The notes: a model not told the origin generated them from the letters alone. DNA of 64,000 bases from Bacillus_BD oryzisoli_A (GCF_043641075.1 NZ_JBHZRC010000003.1:248001-312000); one strand, 5' to 3'. Shown: positions 35,239-44,517, numbered from the stretch's first letter. Translations and numbers: made by a program.

Positions 35239-35661
35239 TTAGTTTTCTACTAAAACGCTTTTCTCGTATGCCATTGCTCTCATTCTGTTTGGATTAATTG
35301 GTTTTACTGGTTTCTTTAATGATTGATTCCACGCTTGTGAAATGTCTTCAAGGATTTTGATTACTTCTTTGATGGTAGAAGTATCTTTTTTCAAATTGGC
35401 TTCAATCAGCTTTGAGGCCATATAGTTGTACATCATGTCTAGCTGATCTGCGATGATGCCTGCTTCGTAGTTAATGCCTACTCCTAGACGCTCTAGAATG
35501 TCATTTGCCTTCTGTAACTTTTGATTGGCAATGACAAAGTCTTTACTTTCTATATTTTCAATTGCTTCTTCTAAGCTTATTAAGCAAGATTCATATAATA
35601 ATGAAGTTAATTCCTGTGGTGATTTTTGATAAATCATTTCTTTTGTTAAGTAGTCGGACAC
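35239..35661 (-). CDS. fliS: Flagellin export chaperone FliS
   Basis: 140 residues, GTG start behind TTGGAGGTG. Helical, with KEMIYQKSPQELTSLLYESC and the FliS-like LEDISQAWNQS at the C-terminal half. It binds the flagellin C-terminus to keep it unfolded for export. Placed directly upstream of the second flagellin rather than with fliD as in B. subtilis; no fliD is in the window. It may be specific for this flagellin. Confidence 0.85.
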   Translation of the reverse strand: MSDYLTKEMIYQKSPQELTSLLYESCLISLEEAIENIESKDFVIANQKLQKANDILERLGVGINYEAGIIADQLDMMYNYMASKLIEANLKKDTSTIKEVIKILEDISQAWNQSLKKPVKPINPNRMRAMAYEKSVLVEN

Positions 35662-35693
35662 AAAAGTGCACCTCCAAGTTGTTTCTAATTTAT

Positions 35694-35720
35694 TTATCGG
35701 CAGATATGAGAAAGTGTTAA
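35694..35720 (-). promoter_or_regulatory. Sigma-D promoter of fliS-flagellin
   Basis: TTAA, 15-base spacer, GCCGATAA on the minus strand, about 33 bases before the fliS start codon. It overlaps the last bases of no gene and follows the FlhB-tail gene. Confidence 0.75.
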
Positions 35721-35729
35721 TATTACTTT

Positions 35730-36029
35730 TTAATAGTTTTTTTCCATTTCTTCAATTAGAAGAAGAATTTCGGCCATCACGGAGTACAATTGAGGGGGAA
35801 TATTATCCCCAAGGTCCATGTCCAAGAGATTGGCAACCAGCGAAGAGTCCTCCTGCATATGAATATTATTCTTCTGGGCTAATTCGATTATTTGTTGGGC
35901 TACCTGACCTTTCCCTGATGCAACTACAATGGGAGATTTTCCGTTTTCTTCATCATATTTAATAACAGCAGCCTGCGGTCCGTTGATATCCTTGCGTTTC
36001 TTTTGATTATAGTAAGTTGCCACTCTCAT
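35730..36029 (-). CDS. FlhB C-terminal-domain-like protein (YlqH type)
   Basis: 99 residues equivalent to the cytoplasmic autocleavage domain of FlhB/YscU: YDEENGKSPIVVASGKGQVA followed by AQKNNIHMQEDSSLVANL. The NPTH autocleavage motif of true FlhB is missing, as in YlqH of B. subtilis. ATGA overlap with the preceding large gene couples the two, the same pair (ylqG-ylqH) as in B. subtilis. A role in switching export specificity is possible but unproven. Confidence 0.88.
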   Translation of the reverse strand: MRVATYYNQKKRKDINGPQAAVIKYDEENGKSPIVVASGKGQVAQQIIELAQKNNIHMQEDSSLVANLLDMDLGDNIPPQLYSVMAEILLLIEEMEKNY

Positions 36030-39000
36030 ATCGTGAAGTCCATTCCCTTCTCATTAAAGATTTGCCTTGTGGCTTTTGCTTGTTCTATTTCGCTACCTAG
36101 CTCTTTATGAGAAGTAGCTTGACTTGTTACAGGGTTCATTCTTGTAAAATTAATACTAGAGACGTTATAGCCCACTTCCTGAAGCTTTATTTTTGTCAAC
36201 TCCGCTACTGGCTCCATCTTTTCTTTAAAGCCCGGCATATCATTTTTGACCGTAATGGATAAATTTCTGTCAGTTGAATTTAATAGGATGCCAACATCCC
36301 CAATTTTCTTTGTTTCTAGTAAAAAGTAGAGGTTGCAGTTTTCCCATTCAACCTGCTCACCTTCATTTTTCGAATTGATAAAGACCTGTAAGTTTTCCGG
36401 CTTCCCGCCTAGCATAAGCGGCAGATTAAAAAACATACTTTGCAAGGTTCCGTTACCATCTGATTTGCTTAACAGCTGCTGGCCAGTTAGATTGGTTAAA
36501 GCCTGCTCTGCTTGCTGGGTTATTTTGGGGTTTGTATCCTGCCCACCATCCCCCTGTGCAAGCTTCATTAAGACTTCTTTTAAATTCTGATGCTGCTGTT
36601 CTTGCCCTGATTGGTCATTCCGCTGGAATACGAGCGAATTTGCCACATCACTTTCATGGTTTAATCCTAGTGATCGAACCATATCGTACATTTGACGAGC
36701 TGACCTCTCGTGGTTCTGGTTTGCGCTGTAGGTTGATTCGCTGAACTTTGATAACAGCTGCTGTGAAGGTGATTGTTTTTCTAGTCCAAGAACTTCCTTA
36801 TCAACAAAGTGAACAATTTTTTGCTCAGATGGTTTGAAGATGATTTTATCTATCAGCGTCTTTACGTTGTGCACGATTTCCCCTGCTTGAGCGTGATCTC
36901 CTTTTGCAAGTAACTTTTTAGCTTCTGCCAGTTGGGTACTTGCCTGCAATAGCTGCTTTTCTGTTCTCATATCGGTAAACAGCATCATTTCACTTTTTAA
37001 AATAGCATTATCAAGCTTGCTGATAGTTGTTTCTAGCATTTGTTTTGCCTGTGGATAGGCATTTTTCTTAAAGGAATTGATGACTCTTTCAACATTTTCT
37101 AGGTTTCTTGATATTTCACGTTTCAGTTCGCGGAAATCATGGGTAGCCTGTGCCAGCTTTTGCGTTACTTTTGTGATTAATATATCTTTTCCTTGGATGT
37201 TCAAGGACTGTAATTGTTCATTTATATCGTATGGAATCGTTTCTTTTGGTTTAGTTTCTTGAGTAGTCTTAGGTTCCGTTTTGACTAATTCTTTTTCAAT
37301 TTCTGTCAGCTCTTTTGTGATAGTTTGCCTTGCTGCAATCTCACGGCCTTTATCGTTCAGCTGCTGCGAGTGTTCGATTGCCTTTTCCACTTTATCGATG
37401 GTCTTTAAATCGATAGAAGGATTACTTGAGATTTCTTTTCTTACCTGATCAAGGGCCACTTCCAAATTTGGTTCCTTTTGCAGCTTAGTTAAGGCTTGCT
37501 TGATCGATTGAGATGACATGATTTGAGCTTCAGTTTTTAAGGCTGTTGCTTGATTATTAGCTTCTTTGGCTTGTTGTGTAAGGTTTATGTCCTGTTGTTG
37601 CGCTTGGGCTGTGTTGGAACTAGTGAGTTGCCCCTTTGATTCAGCGTTTTGCTGTAATGCTGTTTCTACCTGCTGCAACATTTTAATCAATCTGTCTCGT
37701 CCGGCTTGATTTAATTGTTCAGCTTGACCTGCAAGGCGTTCGATGTTTCGTGATATTTCAGGATTGATATTTTTGTTATTTGATTGTAATTCCTGTACTT
37801 TCTGAACTGCATTTCTTATATTGGGCTCCGCTTGAATTTGTTCCCTGATATTTTTAATTGTTTCTTTTATCTGTGTAGCTTCTGTTGTTTGATCCTGTTT
37901 ATTGGATAGTGTTGTCTTTGGTTTTAGTTGAGAATCTTGATTTGTTTGGTCCGGTTGACTTGCTTCCAATTGCTGCAATTCTTTTTCTGCTTGGGCTAAA
38001 GCTGTTTGCAAATGTCCCTTTCCGATTGCTTCACGGCCAATTTGTGCTAGCTGTATGGAAACTTTGACTGCTTGTTCTATCTTTTGAGCTATTTCACGGT
38101 CCACCTTTGGATTTGCAATAACCTGTTCTTGGACTTTTTCTACTGACCGTTGCAGGTTTGGTTCTTTTTGTATTTCTGTTTTGAGTTCTTTTACCATTTC
38201 ACTTAGACGTGATTCTGTTTTATCGGCTGTTTGTGTAGGTTGCTTCGGTTGACTTGCTTCGATTTTTTGTAGTTCTACCTCTGCTTTATCTAATGCTTGC
38301 TGCAGACGTTCACGACCAGTCGATTCACGACCGATTTGCTGGAGCTGCACTGCTTCTTTTACTGCTTGATCTACTTTTTGTGCTACTTCTCGATTTATTT
38401 TGGGATTTGAGATTACCTCATCACGAACCGTTTCAACTGCTTGCTGCAGATTCAATGCTTTTTGAACCTCTGCTTTTACCTCTTTTACCGTAACACTTGG
38501 ACGCTGATCTTCATTGCTTTGGTCCTGTTGAGATTGGGCTGCAACTTTCGTTTGTAGCTCAGCTTTTCTCTCCACCTGAACGACAGAGACTTCTACCTCC
38601 GTTAATACTTTGTTTAACAGCTCTTTACCTGTTGTCATTCGGCCTTGCTTCTCTAGTGAAGCTGCATTAGTCAAAGCGCGGCTTACTTTATCCTTTAGTT
38701 CAGCTGGAAACCGTTCATTGTTTACAATTTGTTCCTTAACTTTTTCAATCGATTGCCTAACGTTCGGACTCTTTGAAACTTCTTGATTAATATGTTTAAC
38801 AAGAGTGGATAGTTTGCTATCTTGGCTAGTTGTTTCAACTGGTACTTGTGCAGCTACATTCCTTTGTGTTGCGGTGTGCTGATTCTTTGTGAGCTGAACT
38901 TCAGCTGTTTTCAAAGCTTCCACAAGACGTTCCTTGCCGATGGCTTGCAGATTAACTGCTTCCTGTGCTGCCTTGTCTATTTTTTGTGCCAGTTCCCTAT

Positions 39001-39970
39001 CAAGCTTCGGGTTATTAACAATTTCTTCTCGGATTCTCGCAACCGCTTGTTTTAAATCTGGCTCTGTCTGAACTAGTTCAAGGTTTTTTCGGATAGTCTT
39101 GCTCAATTCTGAAGCATGTTTGACTGCCGTACTTTGTTTATCATCTACACTTTTCACTTCATCGCTATTTGCAGCTGTACTTTTTTCCGTAACCTCTTTA
39201 ATCGCTGAATCATTTTGAACGGTAACTTTTGTAGCTTTGCTATCTGCTTGAATAGTAGGTTGAGAAACTGCCGCCTTATCTTCTTTTATAGAAGCATCCT
39301 GTAAAAATGGTGTGCTCGGCTTTTGAGGAGCAGTTTGGGCACTCTTAGTTTGGGCAGTTTGTTGTTTCTCTCCTAAAGAAACCTTTTTCTCCAGCTTAAA
39401 CTCCGGATCAATTTCCCTCGCAATATCCGACAGCACTTCATTCAGCGGTCTGCCGTGCAATGCTTCTTGAACAGCACGAAGCTGCGTGCCGGTTGCTTCC
39501 AATCGTTTATTCGCCAACGCTCGTACCGTATCTATTTTATCTTCAAGAGTCCCTTGAGCTTTCTCGATAAAGCTGTCCAACTCTTGAACGGTTTCCTTGG
39601 ATACAGGAAGTCCTTTGTCCAAAAGTATTCTTACCGCTTGCTTGACGCCGGGCGATTCTTTGCCCGTTAATCCGGCGCTTGCGAGTATTTTTTCCTCAGT
39701 AGATGGTGTTTTGATATTTTCCGTGGCAATTGTTTTTGCTTGGAGCATGCCGTCAGCCTGGCCGTTCACTTGAATGGTGACAGGGGTTCCGGACGCAGGT
39801 ACTCCTTCTGTGAACCTTGCGCGGACCTCTTTTCCTCTTATTTGTAAAATGGCATCGGTATCTGATAGGGTTTCTTTGATAGTGGCTTTAACAACTTCCC
39901 CTTGTTTCAGCTCTAAAGGGGCTTCGGATACTTTTGCTTGCTGGCGAATTGTTTGATTGTTGACCTGCAT
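36026..39970 (-). CDS. YlqG / FliK-like giant protein with ~100-residue helical repeats
   Basis: 1314 residues, over twice the size of B. subtilis YlqG. N-terminal 1-90 is a small beta domain. Residues 287-897 hold six repeats (starts about 287, 388, 493, 589, 700, 820) of the form LKxEPNLxxAVxxVxExI, NPKxxxExAQKI, IGRExxxxxLxxALxxAE, rich in Q, K, E and T with no cysteine. The C-terminal 130 residues (LPLMLGGKPENLQVFINSK, VGILLNSTDRNLSITVKND) match the FliK-type C-terminal fold. It could act as an extended ruler or switch in export; function is inference. A sigma-D promoter lies upstream. Confidence 0.8.
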   Translation of the reverse strand: MQVNNQTIRQQAKVSEAPLELKQGEVVKATIKETLSDTDAILQIRGKEVRARFTEGVPASGTPVTIQVNGQADGMLQAKTIATENIKTPSTEEKILASAGLTGKESPGVKQAVRILLDKGLPVSKETVQELDSFIEKAQGTLEDKIDTVRALANKRLEATGTQLRAVQEALHGRPLNEVLSDIAREIDPEFKLEKKVSLGEKQQTAQTKSAQTAPQKPSTPFLQDASIKEDKAAVSQPTIQADSKATKVTVQNDSAIKEVTEKSTAANSDEVKSVDDKQSTAVKHASELSKTIRKNLELVQTEPDLKQAVARIREEIVNNPKLDRELAQKIDKAAQEAVNLQAIGKERLVEALKTAEVQLTKNQHTATQRNVAAQVPVETTSQDSKLSTLVKHINQEVSKSPNVRQSIEKVKEQIVNNERFPAELKDKVSRALTNAASLEKQGRMTTGKELLNKVLTEVEVSVVQVERKAELQTKVAAQSQQDQSNEDQRPSVTVKEVKAEVQKALNLQQAVETVRDEVISNPKINREVAQKVDQAVKEAVQLQQIGRESTGRERLQQALDKAEVELQKIEASQPKQPTQTADKTESRLSEMVKELKTEIQKEPNLQRSVEKVQEQVIANPKVDREIAQKIEQAVKVSIQLAQIGREAIGKGHLQTALAQAEKELQQLEASQPDQTNQDSQLKPKTTLSNKQDQTTEATQIKETIKNIREQIQAEPNIRNAVQKVQELQSNNKNINPEISRNIERLAGQAEQLNQAGRDRLIKMLQQVETALQQNAESKGQLTSSNTAQAQQQDINLTQQAKEANNQATALKTEAQIMSSQSIKQALTKLQKEPNLEVALDQVRKEISSNPSIDLKTIDKVEKAIEHSQQLNDKGREIAARQTITKELTEIEKELVKTEPKTTQETKPKETIPYDINEQLQSLNIQGKDILITKVTQKLAQATHDFRELKREISRNLENVERVINSFKKNAYPQAKQMLETTISKLDNAILKSEMMLFTDMRTEKQLLQASTQLAEAKKLLAKGDHAQAGEIVHNVKTLIDKIIFKPSEQKIVHFVDKEVLGLEKQSPSQQLLSKFSESTYSANQNHERSARQMYDMVRSLGLNHESDVANSLVFQRNDQSGQEQQHQNLKEVLMKLAQGDGGQDTNPKITQQAEQALTNLTGQQLLSKSDGNGTLQSMFFNLPLMLGGKPENLQVFINSKNEGEQVEWENCNLYFLLETKKIGDVGILLNSTDRNLSITVKNDMPGFKEKMEPVAELTKIKLQEVGYNVSSINFTRMNPVTSQATSHKELGSEIEQAKATRQIFNEKGMDFTI

Positions 39971-40009
39971 ATATTTCCACTCCCGTACAAATCACTTTCT
40001 CTGATTGTT

Positions 40010-40036
40010 ATATCGGTAAAATAGCAGAAGGATTAA
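40010..40036 (-). promoter_or_regulatory. Sigma-D promoter of the YlqG-like gene
   Basis: TTAA, 15-base spacer, ACCGATAT on the minus strand, about 40 bases upstream of the start codon at 39970. Confidence 0.72.
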
Positions 40037-40172
40037 ATAGTGCTTATTGACCAAATAATGGATGGAATAGGGGATAGGATTTCATGATTAGCTACCGCGA
40101 CTAGCTGGGGAAACTATTTTCGGTAGTATAGTACCTTTATTAGTTACCCAAACGATTGAGGATTTCCTTTTT

Positions 40173-40560
40173 CAGTCGCCTAGCATCCTCATACGCCACC
40201 GAACCTTTGATCTGTTTACTTTTTCAGTCGCCTAGCACCCTTTTACGCTACCGTACCGTTGATCAATTTCCTTTTTCGGTCGCCTAGCACCCTTTTACGC
40301 TACCGTACCTATGATCAATTTCCTTTTTCGGTCGCCTAGCAACCTCAGACGCTACCGTACCGTTGATTAATTTCCATTTTCAGTCGCCTAGAACCCTTAT
40401 ACGCTACCGTACCAATCACGATTTTCCTTTTTCAGTCGCCTAGAACCCTTATACGCTACCGTACCGTTGATCAATTTCCTTTTTCAGTCGCCTAGCAACC
40501 TCAGACGCTACCGTACCGTTGATCAATTTCTTTTTTCAGTCGCCTAGCACCCTCCTTAAC
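40173..40560. repeat. Tandem array, 52-bp period, 8 copies
   Basis: Unit begins CAGTCGCCTAGCACCCTTTT, continues with ACGCTACCGTACCGTTGATC and ends AATTTCCTTTTT. Copies start at 40173, 40225, 40277, 40329, 40381, 40433, 40485 and 40537 (last is partial). A degenerate run of similar words precedes it from about 40085. Same period as the array at 3580 but a different sequence. It fills most of the 39971-40732 gap. Confidence 0.9.
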
Positions 40561-40576
40561 TACGAACCAATCTTGA

Positions 40577-40645
40577 ATTTCCTTGTTTAGTAGCCAATGA
40601 GATATTTCTACTAAATTACATAAAGGAACTTTATTAATTATAGTG
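40577..40645 (-). pseudogene. Second fragment of the CNLVE-HWLLNK relic
   Basis: Minus-strand reading VPLCNLVEISHWLLNKEIQD matches VPLYNLVESVHWLLNKKVAG in the relic at 41006-41223. No start codon and no longer frame. It directly follows the 52-bp array. Confidence 0.5.
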
Positions 40646-40685
40646 GAAGCAATAGAACCGTCCCCCTGCTTCATTAGAACAAATG

Positions 40686-40730
40686 AAAAAAGTCGATTTC
40701 CTTGATAAGCTGGAAGTCGACTTTTTATAT
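40686..40730. terminator. Terminator of the small zinc-ribbon gene
   Basis: AAAAAGTCGACTTCC pairs with GGAAATCGACTTTTTT around AGCTTATCAA, with T-rich runs on both strands. It starts a few bases after the zinc-ribbon stop. Just left of it (about 40649-40674) is another copy of the GAACCGTCCCCCTGCTTC repeat. Confidence 0.75.
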
Positions 40731-40732
40731 TT

Positions 40733-40912
40733 TTATATAGACTTTTTCATACCGCAGTTCCGGCATTCGCGTAGGAATTTATAGTTCTTCGCTGTGCTTT
40801 TAAAATTGGAATGACCGCAATTATCACAACGTCCGGCTTGTTTATCCGGATATTGTTTGTAATCATAAACTATGGTTGTATCGTACCCGTTATATTCACT
40901 TTCCTCAGACAA
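40733..40912 (-). CDS. Small zinc-ribbon protein
   Basis: 59 residues from a TTG start with AGGTGA 7 bases upstream. The sequence ends GRCDNCGHSNFKST, then ECRNCGMKKSI: two CxxC knuckles separated by about 21 residues, a classic zinc ribbon. The N-terminal half (EYNGYDTTIVYDYKQYPDKQ) is acidic and tyrosine-rich. No family name is recognised. It could bind nucleic acid or a protein partner. Followed by a good terminator, supporting a real gene. Confidence 0.7.
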   Translation of the reverse strand: MSEESEYNGYDTTIVYDYKQYPDKQAGRCDNCGHSNFKSTAKNYKFLRECRNCGMKKSI

Positions 40913-41005
40913 ATTAGTTCACCTTTTTTCCATTAAAGATAATCTTATTATCTACCTGTTTTTCGGAAATGAAAAGGGTGTAGAGTGTGCCCCACCTGAA
41001 TTATT

Positions 41006-41223
41006 CTAGAAATTCTCCCACCATTCTGGATTGTCCTTAATATAATCAGCTCCATCTTCTTCTGTCAGAATTTTTTTACCCTGAACAAACAAAACAATGG
41101 ATAGTTTATTTCGAGTTATACGAGCAATACCAGCTACTTTCTTGTTCAGTAGCCAATGAACTGATTCTACTAAATTATATAAAGGAACCCTATTAGCGAA
41201 GTGCCTGGAACGGCAATCAATAA
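41006..41223 (-). pseudogene. Gene relic without a start codon
   Basis: An open frame of about 72 codons, with no ATG, GTG or TTG near its beginning: CRSRHFANRVPLYNLVESVH, then ITRNKLSIVLFVQGKKIL, ending NPEWWENF and stop. The conserved look and a second partial copy at 40577 suggest a decayed coding sequence. I do not recognise the family. It accounts for most of the 40913-41294 gap. Confidence 0.45.
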
Positions 41224-41242
41224 CTAAATTTTACACAGCCAA

Positions 41243-41273
41243 ACAAAAAGAAAAACAACAGCCTAAGCTGTTG
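41243..41273 (-). terminator. Terminator of the GGDEF-EAL-PilZ gene
   Basis: CAACAGC/GCTGTTG perfect stem with a TTAG loop, then TTTTTCTTTTT on the minus strand, 22 bases after the stop at 41295. Confidence 0.9.
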
Positions 41274-41294
41274 TGAGATCCCGCACTCATTTTT

Positions 41295-44222
41295 TTAATG
41301 ATTTCCAGAGGCTTTTGTATGTTCAAAAAAATAGTTCTTCTTTTCCGTGAAAAAGCTGCAGTCAGGTAGAACATCCTTTTCCTGAAGCTTTATTTGAAAA
41401 TGGTTGAGCAGGGTGGTTAAATGTCTCCTTGCTTCATCTTTAATGATGAAACTAATTCCATATGTCTGGTTATGGTCATCTATTTCTTTTCTCCAAACTA
41501 CTTTACCATAGAGGTCAAGCTTTCCTCCTAAGATTTGCGTCGAGAATTTTAATATCATATCTGATCTGACAGGCAGCTTTACGGTTGTTTCAATTTTTAA
41601 TCCACCAGGACCGATATCTAAAATGAGTATTTTCGTGGAACCCATATTTACCTTTTTACTATCAAATACTGAGATGGTCATTTCTCCACTTAGAGGATAT
41701 TTCATAAGGATTCTAAAATATTCTCTTCGGTTTTCATAATCATACTCTGTTACCTTTTTCGTTTCTTCAGGGAAACAAATACCCATTTTTAGCAATGATT
41801 CAAACTCCTGAACGACCAATGGTTTACTGTATAAATAGCCTTGTATTTCCTCACAATGCAATTTTTTAAGAAATTGGAGCTGTTCCTCTGTCTCCACACC
41901 TTCAGCTACGACTCTAATCTTTAACTTTTTGGCAAGCTGGATTACCGCTGAAACAATATCGATGCTGTCAGAATCATCAGGTATCCCTTTAATAAACGAT
42001 CGATCAATCTTAATAATATCTGCATGCAGTTTTTTTAAATAACCGAGTGATGAATAGCCTGTTCCAAAATCGTCAATGGCAATCCCAATTCCCATTTCTT
42101 TCAATCTGGATAATTTTTCCATAATCAGTGATTCATTTTCCATCAGAACTGATTCAGTAATCTCAATTTCAAGCCACTTTGTATCTAATCGAGTACTTTC
42201 TAGTACACTCTCGATCATTTGAATGACATCCGTCTGTAAAAACTGAAGCACGGAGAAATTGACAGAAACCTTAATCGGAGGCAGCCCCATTTCCTGCCAT
42301 TCCTTCATTTTCTGACAGGCTCTAAACAGTACCATTTCACCTAAAGTGCCAATTAACCCGCTTTTTTCAGCTAAAGAAATAAACTCCTTTGGCGAAACAA
42401 TGCCCCATTTCGGATGATCCCAGCGAATTAACGCTTCGGCTGCAATGATTTGGTTAGTACCGACGTTGATTCTCGGCTGGTAATCAACGAAGAATTCATT
42501 GTTCTTGATGGCTTTTCGTAAATCATTCGTAAGCGTAAATCGCTTGTAGGAATGAATATCCATATTTCGCGAATATATCTCGTAATAATTCGGTCCGCTT
42601 TCATTTGCCTGGTGCAGGGCAGAGTAGGCAGTTTTCATCAAATTGGTTACTGTATCACCGCTTTCTGGATAAATACTCACACCAATATTGATCGTTAGAA
42701 ATAATTCATACTCATGTATGAAAAAAGGCTGTTCAAATTGATTGATCAGGTCTTTAGAAATTTTACTAATGACATGGTTCGCTATATTAGGGAATAGGAT
42801 ATTAAATTCAACCCCGCCATAACGCGAAACAATCCCCAATTCACCGGTAAATTCACTTAAGCGATTCGCTGCTTCCTGTAAAAGCTGATCACCCATATGT
42901 GTTCCAAGCGTATCATTTACAAATTTAAGTCCGTGTATATCAATAACCATTAGAGAAAACTTACGGTCTTTTTCCTTTGATTGGTCAATTTCTTTTTTCA
43001 ACAGTGACTTAAACAGATGATGATTCGGTAATTTTGTAAGAAAGTCATAATTTAACATCTCAAAAATCTTTTTCTTTGCCATTTTCTTTTCAGTAATGTC
43101 TCTTATATTTACCTTAATGGCATTTACAGCAGGATCATGAAGTAGATTGATAATCACAACTTCACAAAAATGGATCGTTGTATTCTTATCCATGAATCGA
43201 ACTTCGATTGTATTGGATGTTTGGATGTTATTTTTTACATCCTCAAAAAATTTCTTTACTAAAGGCACATCGTTACTGTAAATAAAATCAAATGCCGATT
43301 TTCCAATGTAGTCATCAATCGGCCTGTTGAATATGTTGATCACGTTTGGACTAATATAGTCAACGATCCCTTCTTCATTAAGCAAACCAATAATGTCATA
43401 GGAATGTTCCACTAGGGAACGGTACCTGCTTTCACTTAATTTAATCTTTTCATCTATTTTCTTAACCTTTTCTTCCATTAATTTTTTGTCTGTTATGACT
43501 GAACGAATTCCGATATATTGGTAGGGCTTCCCGCTCTCATCTATAAATGGAACAATCGTGGCATCTCCCCACCATAACGTGCCGTCCTTTGTTTTATTAC
43601 AAATTTCACCTTTCCATACCATTCCATTCGAAATCGTAGCCCATAATTCTTCATACACTTCTTGTGAATGGTGTCCTGACTTTACCATGCGATGATTTTG
43701 TCCAATCAATTCTTTACGGCTATATTGGGAAATTTCACAAAATTTATCATTTACATAAAGAATGTCTCCGTTAGCATCTGTAATGGAAACTGTCGCTGAT
43801 TGATCTAATGCATACTTGAAATCTTCCAGCTCTTTATAGGTTTTTGATAATTGATAGTCAGATTGCTTTTGATCAGTGATATCTAATACCTTTACCAACG
43901 TTCCTACCCCATCCTGTTTGGTACAGGAAAGAACCTTTAAGTAAATCATGTGACGAGAGCTTCTTTTTCCTCTGATAAAATAGGAGCCTTGTTTGATTCC
44001 TTCCTGAAGGATACGGGCATCCTGTGTTGTAAATAAATCGTACAATGTTTTGGATTTTAATTCATCCAGTGAATATCCAATGATTGATTGAAAATAGATA
44101 TTTGCCCAAAGAGCATTACCTGAGGAATCGAACAAGAATATGCCAATTTTCAATTCATCAATTAAGCTATATAGGTCATCTTCTTGAATTAATTCCTTCA
44201 GATTAAGGGATGATGCTGACAA
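41295..44222 (-). CDS. PAS-GGDEF-EAL-PilZ c-di-GMP phosphodiesterase
   Basis: 975 residues from a TTG start behind AAAGGAGGT. Order: three PAS units (about 18-120, 128-248, 265-378), GGDEF (385-555), EAL (560-815), PilZ (825-945). The GGDEF signature is GGVEF (469-473) and the metal site reads DIHGLK, so cyclase activity is unlikely; the domain may bind GTP as an activator. EAL is intact (E596-A-L, EITES, DDFGTGYSS, VAEGVE), so breakdown of c-di-GMP is expected. PilZ carries RREYFR (832-837) and DIGPGG (869-874), the c-di-GMP binding features with a variant second motif. Its own product sensor may regulate the enzyme. Adjacent to flagellar and competence genes. Confidence 0.92.
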   Translation of the reverse strand: MSASSLNLKELIQEDDLYSLIDELKIGIFLFDSSGNALWANIYFQSIIGYSLDELKSKTLYDLFTTQDARILQEGIKQGSYFIRGKRSSRHMIYLKVLSCTKQDGVGTLVKVLDITDQKQSDYQLSKTYKELEDFKYALDQSATVSITDANGDILYVNDKFCEISQYSRKELIGQNHRMVKSGHHSQEVYEELWATISNGMVWKGEICNKTKDGTLWWGDATIVPFIDESGKPYQYIGIRSVITDKKLMEEKVKKIDEKIKLSESRYRSLVEHSYDIIGLLNEEGIVDYISPNVINIFNRPIDDYIGKSAFDFIYSNDVPLVKKFFEDVKNNIQTSNTIEVRFMDKNTTIHFCEVVIINLLHDPAVNAIKVNIRDITEKKMAKKKIFEMLNYDFLTKLPNHHLFKSLLKKEIDQSKEKDRKFSLMVIDIHGLKFVNDTLGTHMGDQLLQEAANRLSEFTGELGIVSRYGGVEFNILFPNIANHVISKISKDLINQFEQPFFIHEYELFLTINIGVSIYPESGDTVTNLMKTAYSALHQANESGPNYYEIYSRNMDIHSYKRFTLTNDLRKAIKNNEFFVDYQPRINVGTNQIIAAEALIRWDHPKWGIVSPKEFISLAEKSGLIGTLGEMVLFRACQKMKEWQEMGLPPIKVSVNFSVLQFLQTDVIQMIESVLESTRLDTKWLEIEITESVLMENESLIMEKLSRLKEMGIGIAIDDFGTGYSSLGYLKKLHADIIKIDRSFIKGIPDDSDSIDIVSAVIQLAKKLKIRVVAEGVETEEQLQFLKKLHCEEIQGYLYSKPLVVQEFESLLKMGICFPEETKKVTEYDYENRREYFRILMKYPLSGEMTISVFDSKKVNMGSTKILILDIGPGGLKIETTVKLPVRSDMILKFSTQILGGKLDLYGKVVWRKEIDDHNQTYGISFIIKDEARRHLTTLLNHFQIKLQEKDVLPDCSFFTEKKNYFFEHTKASGNH

Positions 44223-44452
44223 GTGAATTTACCTCCTTTATCTAGGGTTTATTGTAATCTCTTCTGGATTTAGTGGATAATTTTCAATTGTCTTTCAAAA
44301 ATATCTATAAACCTATAATTCTGTAGTATAATAAATGAGTGATAATTAAAGGATAATACATGTAGGGCTAAAGACCTATGATGTTTATCACTTTTATGAT
44401 TGAATTTTTCATTTAGACTGAAAAAAGGTAAGATTTTTAATTTTATAAAATA

Positions 44453-44516
44453 ACGGTGTCAGGCACCACAAATGGACAAAATTTCAAATTTGTCTTTTTG
44501 TGGTGCCTGACACCGT
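44453..44516. repeat. GGTGTCAGGCACC palindrome, copy 1
   Basis: ACGGTGTCAGGCACCACAAA and its inverted copy TTTGTGGTGCCTGACACCGT flank a 24-base centre. It lies directly after the yvyF stop and may serve as its terminator. A related element is at 52242-52300. The remaining 44223-44452 stretch shows no other feature. Confidence 0.8.
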
Positions 44517-44517
44517 T

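Noticed and set aside
44223..44452. Riboswitch upstream of the GGDEF-EAL-PilZ gene
   Set aside because: I looked for GEMM-I words (GGCAAA, GACGCAAAGC, GCCAGGTTACCG) and found none here, unlike at 7948-8034.
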